Source of the DNA: Lewinellaceae bacterium
GTDB lineage: Bacteria; Bacteroidota; Bacteroidia; Chitinophagales; Saprospiraceae
Assembly: GCA_016713985.1 (NCBI GenBank)
Contig: JADJOD010000011.1
Location: 161,048 to 225,047, forward strand
Direction of reading: 5' to 3'
Length of the DNA stretch: 64,000 bases
Made by a program: the position numbers and the translations under genes. Shown here one piece after another: positions 1-8,823 of this stretch (positions are counted from its first letter, which is position 1; every line of letters starts with the position of its first letter). A model generated the notes under the pieces. The model was not told where the DNA came from and ran no database searches. It saw only the letters and a program-made list of their open reading frames with translations.

Positions 1-310
1 ATTTTCCCGATAAACTTTCCCAGGCGCAATGGATTGCATGGCCTACGCCGAGGGCTTTTTCCTGGTAATAAATGCGCCCTTTGGCGCCCAGTCGTTCGGC
101 AATATGAATTAATTCCCGTTCAACATCGGGCCCAAAATCACCTACAATATAGGCAATTTCTTCAATCTGGCCGTCATAGGAAGACGCGAGACTCTCCACC
201 AACTGCTGAATAATAGGTTTGCCGGCTACGGGAATCAATGGCTTCGGCACCGTTAACGTATGGGGGCGCAAACGTGTGCCGCGGCCCGCCATAGGGATTA
301 TGATTTTCAT
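1..310 (-). CDS. Sugar-phosphate nucleotidyltransferase, C-terminal part outside window
   Basis: Only the first ~103 residues are inside the window; the gene runs off the left edge. The product starts with MKIIIPMAGRGTRLRPHT, the classic nucleotide-binding signature of the NTP_transferase family (GxGTRLRP), followed by VPKPLIPVAGKPIIQ, which carries the PKP motif. These enzymes join a sugar 1-phosphate to an NTP to give an activated NDP-sugar in the cytoplasm. Glucose-1-phosphate thymidylyl/uridylyltransferase and mannose-1-phosphate guanylyltransferase share this N-terminus, so the substrate cannot be named. The ATG at 310 is chosen because the signature begins directly there. It follows dut on the same strand with a 91-bp gap that holds a short tandem repeat. 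Confidence 0.88.
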   Translation of the reverse strand, partial: MKIIIPMAGRGTRLRPHTLTVPKPLIPVAGKPIIQQLVESLASSYDGQIEEIAYIVGDFGPDVERELIHIAERLGAKGRIYYQEKALGVGHAIHCAWESLSGK

Positions 311-384
311 TGCTTCATTGTTAAATTGCTGAATTGTTGAATTACTTCACTGTTGAATTGCTTCATTGTTGAATTGCTGAATTG
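311..384. repeat. AT-rich ~24-bp tandem repeat between dut and the nucleotidyltransferase
   Basis: A 26-bp unit (TGCTTCATTGTTAAATTGCT plus GAATTG) at 311-336 recurs at 359-384 with one mismatch, and a degenerate copy fills 337-358. The array is built from the words TTGAATTG and CTTCA. It ends right next to the nucleotidyltransferase start codon, so it lies in that gene's leader. No protein or known RNA is apparent. Confidence 0.8.
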
Positions 385-401
385 CCGGCAATAAAACCGT
401 A

Positions 402-833
402 TCACACACCCGTGCTGCCAAAACCGCCGGCGCCACGTTTTGTTTCCTCTAAAACCTCCACTTCCTGCCAGACAATTTGCTCGTACCTGGCAATGACCAT
501 TTGGGCAATTCGTTCCCCGGGCTCGATGGTTTGTGGTTCGTTGGAAAGATTAACAACGATACATTTAATTTCGCCCCGGTAATCGCTGTCGATGGTGCCG
601 GGGGTGTTGAGCATGGTAAGGCCGCGTTTGGCCGCGAGACCACTTCTTGGGCGGATCTGCGCTTCAAAACCTTCCGGCAGTTCCATAAATAAACCGGTTG
701 GAATCAGCGCCCTTTCCAGGGGGTGTAAAGTGACCGGTTCTTTCAGGTAAGCGGATAAATCCATACCTGCACTGCCATTCGTTTCATACTTTGGCAGCGG
801 ATTGTGCGAGTGATTGATGATTTTGACCCTCAA
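402..833 (-). CDS. dut: dUTP diphosphatase (dUTPase)
   Basis: 143 residues, the usual length of trimeric dUTPases. It hydrolyses dUTP to dUMP and pyrophosphate, which keeps uracil out of DNA and supplies dUMP for thymidylate synthesis. The family motifs appear in order: SAGMDLSAYL near residue 21, PRSGLAAKRGLTMLNTPGTI near 62 running into DSDYRGEI, GERIAQMVIA near 106, and the glycine-rich C-terminal motif RGAGGFGSTG that closes over the nucleotide. The ATG at 833 gives a complete N-terminus, and a -7 box lies 21 nt upstream. The sugar nucleotidyltransferase follows on the same strand. Confidence 0.97.
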   Translation of the reverse strand: MRVKIINHSHNPLPKYETNGSAGMDLSAYLKEPVTLHPLERALIPTGLFMELPEGFEAQIRPRSGLAAKRGLTMLNTPGTIDSDYRGEIKCIVVNLSNEPQTIEPGERIAQMVIARYEQIVWQEVEVLEETKRGAGGFGSTGV

Positions 834-853
834 TGTCTGACGTTTTTTTGATG

Positions 854-861
854 CAAAAGTA
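854..861 (-). promoter_or_regulatory. -7 promoter box (TACTTTTG) of dut
   Basis: Read on the reverse strand this is TACTTTTG, an exact match to the Bacteroidota -7 consensus TAnnTTTG, ending 20 nt before the dut ATG. The rest of 862-1067 shows no gene; it separates the divergent dut and the secreted Ig-repeat gene. Confidence 0.55.
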
Positions 862-1067
862 GCGATTGCGCTGAAACGGGTGATTATTGAACCGGAATGT
901 TCAAATCTGATGCTGAACCAGCATTTGTAATTTTGTCAGATACGAGCGACATTCCGGCACAATTCATGCATATTGTGCCAGGGTTGTTTTTTGCGCGATA
1001 TTTCCTGCAAAACCAAGCGATTGACTTTTTGTTTCCCAAATTTTTCGGCCGATTAAACATTTTTTGA

Positions 1068-4036
1068 ATGATACTCAACCGTACACTTCCTGTTGTTTTT
1101 TCCCTTTTTTCTATTTCAATGGCGGTGCAGGCACAAACGAATGATTGCACCATTTTGCTTGGTCCCGATATCACTGTTTGCAATAATGCAACTTTTGACC
1201 TCAACCCGAATGGCAACCAAACCGGCACGTATACCTGGGTGGGCCCGGCAGGCCTGAGTTGTTACAATTGCCCCTCACCAACCGTTTCGGGTTTGATCAC
1301 AGGGATGTATACTTTTATCGGAACCATTCAAACATCCCAATGCACCAAAAGTGATACCATTAAAATAACGGTAGTTAACGGCCAGCAGCCAAAATATAAT
1401 ATCGCGACCGATCAACCTATTTGCAAAGGGATGTCTGTCGCGTTGGGCGGGGCGCCTTTTGCCAATACTTTTTACCAATGGACCTCCAGCCCGCCGGGCT
1501 TGCTGTCCTCACAACCCAATCCGTCCGTTACCCCATCCGGCACTACGGAGTATTTTTTGATTGCATTCAATACTTCCTGTCCGTACGTCTCGGTGGACAG
1601 TGTTTTAATAACAGTGGTGGATCCTCCGGCGCTGAACGTCCGGGGAGATACCTCTATTTGCAATGGCGAGAGTATTGTTTTGGGCTCCACAGCGACTGAA
1701 CCCGGAGTGAATTACGCCTGGACCCCAACTAACGGCTCTTTAAACAGCAACACGATCGCCAACCCCCTGGCAACACCTCTTCAGACAACCGTTTATAAAT
1801 TGGTTGCAACGAAGTCGATCTGTATGGAAATGCGGACCGTCACGATTTCGGTGGTGAACCTGAACCTGGATTTCAACGTAGACGACACTTCGCATATTTG
1901 CCTCGGAACTTCCCTGCCGATCTCGGCGACCCTCAATCCGCCGGGTGGCGCCATCAACTGGTCGCCGCTCGCGGGGCTGACGATCTCAGGCGGCGGAACT
2001 GTTGTGGAAGCAAACCCTACCACGTCTACATGGTATACGGCACAAACGGCGGTTCCGGGTTGTATCCGCACCCGAAGTATTTACGTGGCGGTGGATAGTT
2101 TGCCTGAAAACCTGGACATACAGCCGATTGACACGACAATTTGCCTTGGAGCGGCGGCCATTTTGAGTTCACCGGCGTTTGATTCCGCCTCCTATCCGGA
2201 TATTACCTTTCACTGGTATCCGCAGCTGGGTCAGAAATCGCCGGACAGCTTATACCACCTCACCGTTCAGCCGAACCAAACCACGACTTATTTCCGCGCA
2301 ACGGCCAACGGGGCATGTCGCGATACCGTATCGGCGACCGTGCATGTGATTATTCCTCCTCCCATGCAAATAATGCCGGCCGACACCTTTGTTTGTACCG
2401 GCGGAAGTATGACCCTGAATGCCGTTTATTCTCCCTTCATCACGAACCTGATCTGGTCCCCACCTGCTTCCCTAAGTTGCACGGAATGTGGAACAACGAT
2501 TGCAACACCTTCAAATACAACTACCTATACCATTTCCGGAGTGTTTCAAGGCTGCCCGGTGAGCGCTTCTACGGTGCTGAATGTGCGCAATCCGCCAGTA
2601 ATACAATTTCCGGCCGACCTTCAGATTTGTCTGGGTGAATCGCTGACACTCAATCAGGTGGCCGACCCGACAACCACTTATAACTGGACTTCAACCGACC
2701 CCAGTTTTGTGCCGACGAACAACCGCAACCGGTGGTTGCACCGACACAAACGGCGACCTATACGGTTCAGGCTAACAACGGTTGCCAGAGCCAGAGCCAG
2801 GTGACCGTTTCGGTTACCAGCGCCACCCTTGAACTGAGCAACGATACCACGATCTGTAAAAACTTTTCCGCCATCCTGACGGCCGAAGGTTCACTTCCCG
2901 GCACCTACCAGTGGAGCAGCGGCCAAACAGGGCAGTCGGTTGTCGTAATGCCTTCGCAAACAACTATTTATACCGTCACCTACACCTACGGCGACAACTG
3001 TTCGCTGACCGGGCAGGTGACCGTAAATTTAAACGGTATCGGCCCGGAAATTACGTTTCCTGCGGACGACAAAATCTGCCCGGGAGAAAATGTACTGTTA
3101 AACTCAACCGGCACTCCCGGCGCCACCTATTCCTGGGTATCCGACCCGCCGGGTTTTACTTCTTCCCTGGCAACGCCCCAGGTTTCGCCGAATCAATCCA
3201 CACAATATACCGTAACGGCCAGCCTCGGCAATTGTACCATTACGAAAGAAATAGACATTATTGCGTTTAACGCCACACTCACCATGCCGCCGGATGTTAC
3301 CATTTGCCGGGGAGAAGAAGTTAGTTTGATCGCAAACGGTTCTTTGTCAGGTACATATGACTGGTCTTCCGGCCAGGCGACCGCAATAATCGACGTGTCG
3401 CCGTCGAATAATACCACGTATGACCTGGTGTACACTTATGGCGACGGCTGTACGCTGGAAGGCGCCGTTCAGGTGACCGTAAAAGACAGTTTTTCGTTAA
3501 AAATTATTTCCGATCCCGATACAAACCGGATCAACCTGGGCGACCCGCTTTCCCTGATGGGAATTATAGCGCCCTCGCAAAATCTGTCCGCTTTCCAGTT
3601 CCAGTGGCTCGAAAACGGCACTGAAACGGTGGGCACTACGGATGCCATTCAATTGGTGCCCGTCACTGAAGATTCTGTCATTTCGTACGACCTGATCGCG
3701 ATCGCGCCGAACGGATGCCAGGAAAGGGTGCGGGCGACATTTACTATTGTATTGCCGCTGGTGGTGGTGCCCAATGCGTTTACGCCCAATAAAGATGGTG
3801 TGAACGATCTGTTCCGGATGAAAGTGATAGAAGGCTCCGCCATTGTTCAAAGTATGGAAGTCTACGACAGGTGGGGCACAAAGGTGTTTAGCAGTATTGA
3901 ACCGCAGCCAAGCTGGGACGGCACTTTTGAAGGCAAGGAGGCACCGAGCGACGTATATGTATATGTTATTCGCTGGCAACGCGGCGACGGAGCCCTTCAG
4001 CCTCCGTTAATCGGGGATATTGCCTTGTTGCGATAG
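1068..4036 (+). CDS. Large secreted Ig-like/PKD-type repeat protein with gliding-motility (type B) C-terminal domain; frameshifted
   Basis: The reading frame begins with a signal peptide (MILNRTLPVVFSLFSISMAVQAQ) and continues as about ten repeats of 75-85 residues, each with an xICxG motif, a YxWxS/P motif and a PxxTTxYxV ending, as in PKD/Ig-like adhesin modules. It ends with the CHU_C gliding-motility-associated domain: VVVPNAFTPNKDGVNDLF, then YDRWGTKVF, WDGTFEGK and VYVYVIRW. Such proteins are exported by the type IX system and fixed at the cell surface, often as adhesins. The frame breaks at 2716/2717: residues to 'DPSFVPT' are in one frame and 'EQPQPVVAPTQTATYTV' in the -1 frame, so one base seems missing. 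Restored length is about 989 residues. A terminator hairpin follows. Confidence 0.85.
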
Positions 4037-4068
4037 AAAGATTTGGGAGATCGGGAACTTGCGACCCG

Positions 4069-4104
4069 CTTCCGGCGTTTCTCCGCGCCGGAAGTCTTAT
4101 TTTT
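4069..4104 (+). terminator. Rho-independent terminator after the secreted repeat gene
   Basis: A 9-bp perfect stem CTTCCGGCG / CGCCGGAAG (4069-4077 and 4086-4094) with an 8-nt loop is followed by TCTTATTTTT. The T-tract overlaps the -7 box proposed for dus. Confidence 0.75.
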
Positions 4105-4105
4105 G
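4098..4105 (+). promoter_or_regulatory. -7 promoter box (TATTTTTG) of dus
   Basis: TATTTTTG matches TAnnTTTG exactly and ends 16 nt before the dus ATG. It lies in the T-tract of the preceding terminator, the same arrangement as seen at 19594 and 46925. Confidence 0.5.
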
Positions 4106-4121
4106 CGGAAATTTTTCCTGA

Positions 4122-5115
4122 ATGGTTAAAATTGGAAGTGTAGAACTCGGCGAATTTCCATTATTGCTCGCACCTATGGAGGATGTAAGCGACCGCCTTT
4201 TCGCAAGTTGTGCAAGGCGCAGGGAGCCGATATGGTGTATACCGAATTTATCAGCGCCGACGGCCTGATCCACGATGCCCAAAAGAGTTTTCAAAAACTG
4301 GAAATATTCGATTACGAGCGCCCGATCGGCATTCAGTATTTCGGCGGACAACTGGAAAGCATGATTGAAGCCGCTGAAATCATTGAATCCAAGAACCCGG
4401 ACGTCATTGATATCAATTTCGGCTGCCCGTTGCAAAGGTTGCCTGCCGGATGGCCGGGGCAGGTTTGTTGCGCGATGTTCCACAGCTGGTCCGATTGACG
4501 GAAGCCGTTGTTAAAAGCACACGACGGCCCGTAACCGTTAAAACACGGCTCGGCTGGGATGATTCCACCATTAATATCCTCGAAGTTGCAGAACGTTTGC
4601 AGGATGTTGGTATTCAGGCAATTAGCATACATGCCCGCACCCGCAGCCAAATGTATAAAGGAGAAGCCAACTGGTCCTGGATTGCCAAAGTTAAAGAAAA
4701 CCCCCGGATGCATATTCCGGTTTTTGGCAATGGCGACGTGGACAGCCCGCAAAAGGCGCTGGAGTACAAAAACCGTTTTGGCGTCGACGGCATTATGATC
4801 GGACGGGCGAGTATCGGATACCCCTGGATATTCCGGGAGATCAAACACTTTTTTTCCACCGGCGAACTTTTACCTCCGCCGGACATCCATGAACGGGTAC
4901 TTGCAGCCCGGCAGCATTTAAGCGACAGCCTTGCCTGGAAAGGTGAAAAACTCGGAGTGCTTGAAATGCGGCGCCATTACGCTCCTTATTTTCGCGACCT
5001 GCCCAATATTAAACCTTACCGCGCCCGTCTCGTTACGGAAATGGAGCCCGGGGTACTGTTCGGCATCCTCGATGAAATCGAAGAAGTCTATTCAAATGAA
5101 GCATTGTTGGTATAA
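4122..5115 (+). CDS. dus: tRNA-dihydrouridine synthase (two frameshifts)
   Basis: Flavoenzyme that reduces uridines of the tRNA D-loop to dihydrouridine. The TIM-barrel signature is clear once the frame is restored: LLLAPMEDVSD near residue 14, GADMVYTEFISADGLI, PDVIDINFGCP, ACRMAGAGLLRD, RPVTVKTRLGWD, the catalytic region SIHARTRSQMYKGEANW, HIPVFGNGDVDSP and GIMIGRASIGYPW (FMN phosphate site). The frame changes by -1 at about 4195 (between SD and PFRKLCKAQ) and again at 4428/4429 (between GCP and VAKVACRM), each time as if one base of a short C or G run were missing. Restored length is about 331 residues, normal for the family. The CCA-adding enzyme gene follows after 11 bp, so both tRNA genes probably share a transcript. 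Confidence 0.9.
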
Positions 5116-5126
5116 CTTATTGAAAA

Positions 5127-6575
5127 ATGCTCTTCTCCATACAGCCCCACGAGCGGAAAATGTTTGAAACTATTGGTCAGTGCGCCCGCGAACTGGACGT
5201 GCCGGTTTATGTCATCGGCGGGTATGTCCGGGACCGGTTGCTGGGGCGCCCGACCAAAGATATCGACATCGTATGTGTGGGCGACGGCATCCGGTTGGCG
5301 GAAACCCTGGCTTCCAAACTGTATCCGATCCCTAAAATAGTTGTTTTCCGGCGTTTCGGTACCGCTATGTTGCGCCACGAGGGTATGGAAATTGAATTTG
5401 TGGGCGCCCGCCGGGAAAGTTACCGCGATGACAGCCGCAAGCCCGAAGTGGAGCAAGGCACTTTGGAAGACGACCAAAATCGCCGTGACTTTACGATCAA
5501 TGCGCTGGCGGTCAGCCTCAACGAAAACAATTTCGGGCTGATCGTCGACCCCTTTGGAGGACTGGAGCACCTGGAACAAAAGATCCTCAAAACACCCCTC
5601 GAACCGGGAAAAACCTTTTCGGACGACCCTTTGCGGATGTTGCGCGCCATCCGCTTTTCCAACCAACTGGGTTTTGCCATCGAACCGAACACCTTCCGGG
5701 GAATCGCCAAATACCGCAGCCGGATCAATATCATTTCTAAGGAGCGCATCGCCGCAGAATTGGAAAAAATATTAATGACCCCAAAACCATCTGTGGGATT
5801 CAACCTCCTGTTTGACAGTGGCTTATTGCAGTTGATCATGCCCGAACTGGCCGCTTTGCAAGGTGTGGAAGATCGCTCCGGACGGGCCCACAAAGACAAT
5901 TTTTACCATACCCTGGAGGTGTTGGACAACCTCTGCCGCCGCAGCAACAATATCTGGCTGCGCTGGTCGGCCCTGCTGCACGACATCGCCAAACCTGCCA
6001 CAAAAAAGTTCGACAAGGAAACCGGGTGGACCTTTCACGGGCACGAGTGGCTGGGCGCTAAAATGGTGCCCAAAATATTTCGCAACCTCCGCCTGTCGCT
6101 GGGCTCCGAAATGGAATACGTACAAAAAATGGTCAAACTACACCTGCGACCCATTTCACTGACCAAAGAAGAGGTGACCGACAGCGCCGTCCGCCGGCTG
6201 CTTTATGACGCAGGCCCTGATATTGACGACCTGATGAAGTTGTGCGAATCGGACATTACCACCAAAAACCCCAAAAAAATGTCGCGCTACCTGGAAGGTT
6301 ATGAATACCTGAAGGAACGAATGTCTGAAGTCAGCGAGGCAGACCGCCTTCGGCTTTGGCAACCTCCGATTACCGGAGAAGTGATTATGCAAACCTTTGA
6401 TATTCAGCCATCTAAAGATGTCGGCCTGATCAAAACTGCTATTCGGGAAGCCATTCTCGACGGCGAAATTCCGAATCAGTTTGAGGCGGCGTTTCAACGT
6501 ATGATCGAAGAAGGCGCTAAAATTGGCCTGTCACCGCATAAAACTGCTGCGGAGTTCCATCCCGCACAGGCTTAG
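5127..6575 (+). CDS. cca: CCA tRNA nucleotidyltransferase / polyA polymerase family with HD domain
   Basis: 482-residue class II nucleotidyltransferase. The head has VYVIGGYVRDRLLGRPTKDI with the metal-binding DID in TKDIDIV (about residues 48-52), then RRDFTINALA near residue 127 and DDPLRMLRAIRFSNQLG near 168. The C-terminal half has an HD phosphohydrolase module with LLHDIAKPATK near residue 288 and GHEWLGAKM. These enzymes repair or add the 3' CCA of tRNA; the HD domain is thought to hydrolyse phosphoesters at tRNA ends. It follows dus closely and precedes recF. polyA polymerase activity cannot be excluded from sequence alone. Confidence 0.92.
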   Translation: MLFSIQPHERKMFETIGQCARELDVPVYVIGGYVRDRLLGRPTKDIDIVCVGDGIRLAETLASKLYPIPKIVVFRRFGTAMLRHEGMEIEFVGARRESYRDDSRKPEVEQGTLEDDQNRRDFTINALAVSLNENNFGLIVDPFGGLEHLEQKILKTPLEPGKTFSDDPLRMLRAIRFSNQLGFAIEPNTFRGIAKYRSRINIISKERIAAELEKILMTPKPSVGFNLLFDSGLLQLIMPELAALQGVEDRSGRAHKDNFYHTLEVLDNLCRRSNNIWLRWSALLHDIAKPATKKFDKETGWTFHGHEWLGAKMVPKIFRNLRLSLGSEMEYVQKMVKLHLRPISLTKEEVTDSAVRRLLYDAGPDIDDLMKLCESDITTKNPKKMSRYLEGYEYLKERMSEVSEADRLRLWQPPITGEVIMQTFDIQPSKDVGLIKTAIREAILDGEIPNQFEAAFQRMIEEGAKIGLSPHKTAAEFHPAQA

Positions 6576-6579
6576 ACCT

Positions 6580-6587
6580 TACCTTTG
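6580..6587 (+). promoter_or_regulatory. -7 promoter box (TACCTTTG) directly before recF
   Basis: Exact TAnnTTTG match that ends 6 nt before the GTG start of recF at 6594. At that spacing transcription would begin at or within a few bases of the start codon, so a leaderless recF mRNA is plausible. Confidence 0.5.
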
Positions 6588-6593
6588 CCCGCC

Positions 6594-7694
6594 GTGCATC
6601 TCTCTTCGATCAAACTTACCGGGTTTAAAAACTACAATTTTCAAACGCTCGATTTTTCTTCCCGTTTGAACTGCTTCACCGGCCTGAACGGGATGGGCAA
6701 AACCAATCTGCTTGATGCCGTTCATTTTTTATGCCTGTGCAAGAGCCATACCGGATTGCCTGACAAACACCTGGTGCAACACGGCGAATCGTTTTTTCGC
6801 CTGGAAGGCATCTTTCAAACGGATTCGGAACGGATAAAAATTGCAGCAAAATTTACGCCGGCCCAACGCAAGGAAATCGAGCGGGATGGGGTCGTTTTTA
6901 CCAGGCTGATGGATTATATCGGCCAGTTTCCGGTCGTCATGGTTGCCCCCGACGACGTGGCGCTGGTGCAGGACGGCAGCGACGAAAGACGCCGGTTTAT
7001 GGACAACACTTTATCACAGGTTTCTACCGATTATTTGCAGAACCTGTTGATTTTTAATCAATTATTGAAACAACGAAACGCGCTCCTGAAAAAATTTGCG
7101 GAAGAAAAACGTTTCGACCCCGTTTTACTCGAAGCCATCGACCGACAAATGCCCGCCCCGGCATCGGTTTTGTTTCAATACCGGAGCCGTCTGGTGACTG
7201 ATTTTTATCCGCTGTTCCTGGCGTATTACCGCGACATTTCCGGCGGGCACGAAACGGTGGATATTCGTTATGAATGCGGCTGGGGCGACCGCGATTTGCT
7301 GGAAAGTTTGTTCTTGTGCAGGGACAAAGACCGGATACTGCAACGGACCACCACCGGTCCACATCGCGACGACCTTACACTCCTCATGGACGGCATGCCC
7401 TTGAAAAGATTTGCCTCTCAGGGCCAGTTAAAATCGTTTTTACTGGCCCTGCGACTCGCTCAGTATGAATTGTTGAGGCAACAAAAAGGTTTTGCACCGA
7501 TTCTTTTGCTCGACGACATATTTGACAAACTGGATGTGCAGCGGGTTCGCCAACTGATCGGGCTGCTGATCGGACGAAATTTCGGCCAAATATTTATCAC
7601 CGACACCCAAAGAAACAGGGTGGAAGAGATCGTTGCCGCATTTACCGGCGATTACAAGATTTTTGACGTGGAAGAGGGGCGTGTAAACGTTTAG
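6594..7694 (+). CDS. recF: DNA replication/repair protein RecF
   Basis: SMC-like ATPase that loads RecA at gaps together with RecO and RecR. Visible are the Walker A motif (GLNGMGKTNLLDAVHFL, about residues 31-47), the RecF region TTTGPHRDDL, the signature segment SQGQLKSFLLALRLAQ, and Walker B LLLDDIFDKLD. About 366 residues, normal length. The GTG at 6594 gives MHLSSIKLTGFKNY, which matches the usual RecF beginning (LxxLxLxNFRNY); a TTG nine bases earlier lies inside the -7 box and is less likely. It sits 18 bp after the CCA-adding enzyme. Confidence 0.93.
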   Translation: MHLSSIKLTGFKNYNFQTLDFSSRLNCFTGLNGMGKTNLLDAVHFLCLCKSHTGLPDKHLVQHGESFFRLEGIFQTDSERIKIAAKFTPAQRKEIERDGVVFTRLMDYIGQFPVVMVAPDDVALVQDGSDERRRFMDNTLSQVSTDYLQNLLIFNQLLKQRNALLKKFAEEKRFDPVLLEAIDRQMPAPASVLFQYRSRLVTDFYPLFLAYYRDISGGHETVDIRYECGWGDRDLLESLFLCRDKDRILQRTTTGPHRDDLTLLMDGMPLKRFASQGQLKSFLLALRLAQYELLRQQKGFAPILLLDDIFDKLDVQRVRQLIGLLIGRNFGQIFITDTQRNRVEEIVAAFTGDYKIFDVEEGRVNV

Positions 7695-7739
7695 AGCCTA
7701 TCCGAAGACCTCCATTGGCCTGAAAAACCCATAGGCTCT
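7693..7739. terminator. Inverted repeat between convergent recF and DUF1573 gene
   Basis: AGAGCCTAT at 7693-7701 and its exact reverse complement ATAGGCTCT at 7731-7739, 29 nt apart. The arms overlap the stop codons of both flanking genes. It may act as a weak bidirectional terminator; there is no long T-tract. Confidence 0.4.
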
Positions 7740-8029
7740 TAATTCACTTCTCCTTCAATCCACAGGATTTCCGGCTTGCGCTGGCGATCGAAAAATACCC
7801 GTATTTTTTTGCGAAAAGAGCCGTTTTGTTCGGCATCATATTCAATATTCACCTCACCTGTGTCTCCAGGCGGAACCGGTTCTTCCGTGTACCGGGCTGC
7901 CGTACAACCGCAGGTGGTGCGCACCGTTTGCAGCAGAATGGTATCTTTCGAGATGTTTTTAAACGTAAAAAGAAAACTGACCGGCCTGCGGGAACGAACC
8001 TCGCCAAAATCGTGATCCTGTTCGGTCAA
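7739..8029 (-). CDS. DUF1573 domain protein (short, non-ATG start)
   Basis: 96 residues. The fold is recognisable from HDFGEV near the start, SFLFTFKNISKDTILLQTV, then TTCGCTAARYTEEPVPPGD and IEYDAEQNGSFRKKI, the pattern of DUF1573 (ASH/MSP-like immunoglobulin fold with a CGC motif) in Bacteroidota. Function is unknown; most relatives have a signal peptide and are exported. None is visible here: the frame is open back to a stop near 8080 with no ATG, so the TTG at 8029 is only the longest formal start. The gene may be missing its N-terminus through an unseen frame error, or be expressed from an unusual codon. Confidence 0.6.
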   Translation of the reverse strand: MTEQDHDFGEVRSRRPVSFLFTFKNISKDTILLQTVRTTCGCTAARYTEEPVPPGDTGEVNIEYDAEQNGSFRKKIRVFFDRQRKPEILWIEGEVN

Positions 8030-8098
8030 CCAGGCGACAAAATTGCGCTCAAAGTTCTCAAAAACCGCGTTATCATTTCAAAACAAAAACTCTTTCCA

Positions 8099-8823
8099 AT
8101 GCGCTATCTTTTGGTTTTTATGCTGTTTGTCGGCATTTTTGTCATAGGCAAAAAATCCTGCAATTCTTTTCATTTTGGTATGGGGAAACGGGGAACAGGG
8201 CCTGCCAGGACAGAACAAAGGCAAGTAAGCGACTTTCACGCCATAGACTTAAATGTGGCCGCCAAGGTTGAAGTGTCCGTTTCTGAAAATTACTTTGTCG
8301 AAGTGGAAGCCCAGGAAAATTTGCTGCCCATTTTAAAAACAGAAGTAGAAAACGGCACGCTCCGGATTTATTTTGATGAAAACGTCTCTTATTCAAAAGA
8401 CCTGAAAATCCGGATCAGCGCCCCGGCTTTTGACGCCTTTACCGTTGCGGGAAGTGGAGAACTGCGCGTTTTATCAGCGATCAGGTCGGAAAAAATGGAC
8501 CTCGTTATTGCCGGAGCAGGCGATATCTACATTCCTCAGGCCGAATTTGGGACCGTTAAAACGACCATTTCCGGAAGTGGAGAAGTGGAATTAAGCGGTA
8601 AGGCCGAGCGCATGTATTCGGAAATAGCCGGAAGTGGCGACGTAAACGCCAAGTCTTTCACAATCAATGACCTGGAAGCTCTATTGCGGGCTCCGGTTCG
8701 GTAACCTGCGATGTGGCGCGCACCCTCAAGGCCGACATTGCCGGAAGCGGGGACGTTTTTTACTCCGGAAGCCCGTCCGTCAATGCGGATGTGAGCGGCT
8801 CCGGAAAAGTCAGCAAGTTGTAG
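8099..8823 (+). CDS. GIN/DUF2807 (putative auto-transporter adhesin head) domain protein; frameshifted
   Basis: Begins MRYLLVFMLFVGIFVIGKKS, a hydrophobic N-terminal segment that is a signal or anchor. The rest is the DUF2807 beta-helix: DFHAIDLNVAAKVEVSVSEN, then repeated GSG turns (VAGSGELRV, IAGAGDIYI, ISGSGEVEL, IAGSGDVNA). The frame continues after a -1 change near 8681 as IAGSGSVTCDVARTL, IAGSGDVFYSG, VSGSGKVSKL, so one T of GCTTCT is probably missing. Restored length about 242 residues, normal for the family, whose function is not established. Its 3' end overlaps the convergent ribD by 14 bp. An ATG further upstream would lengthen the N-terminus but removes the signal-like start. Confidence 0.8.
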
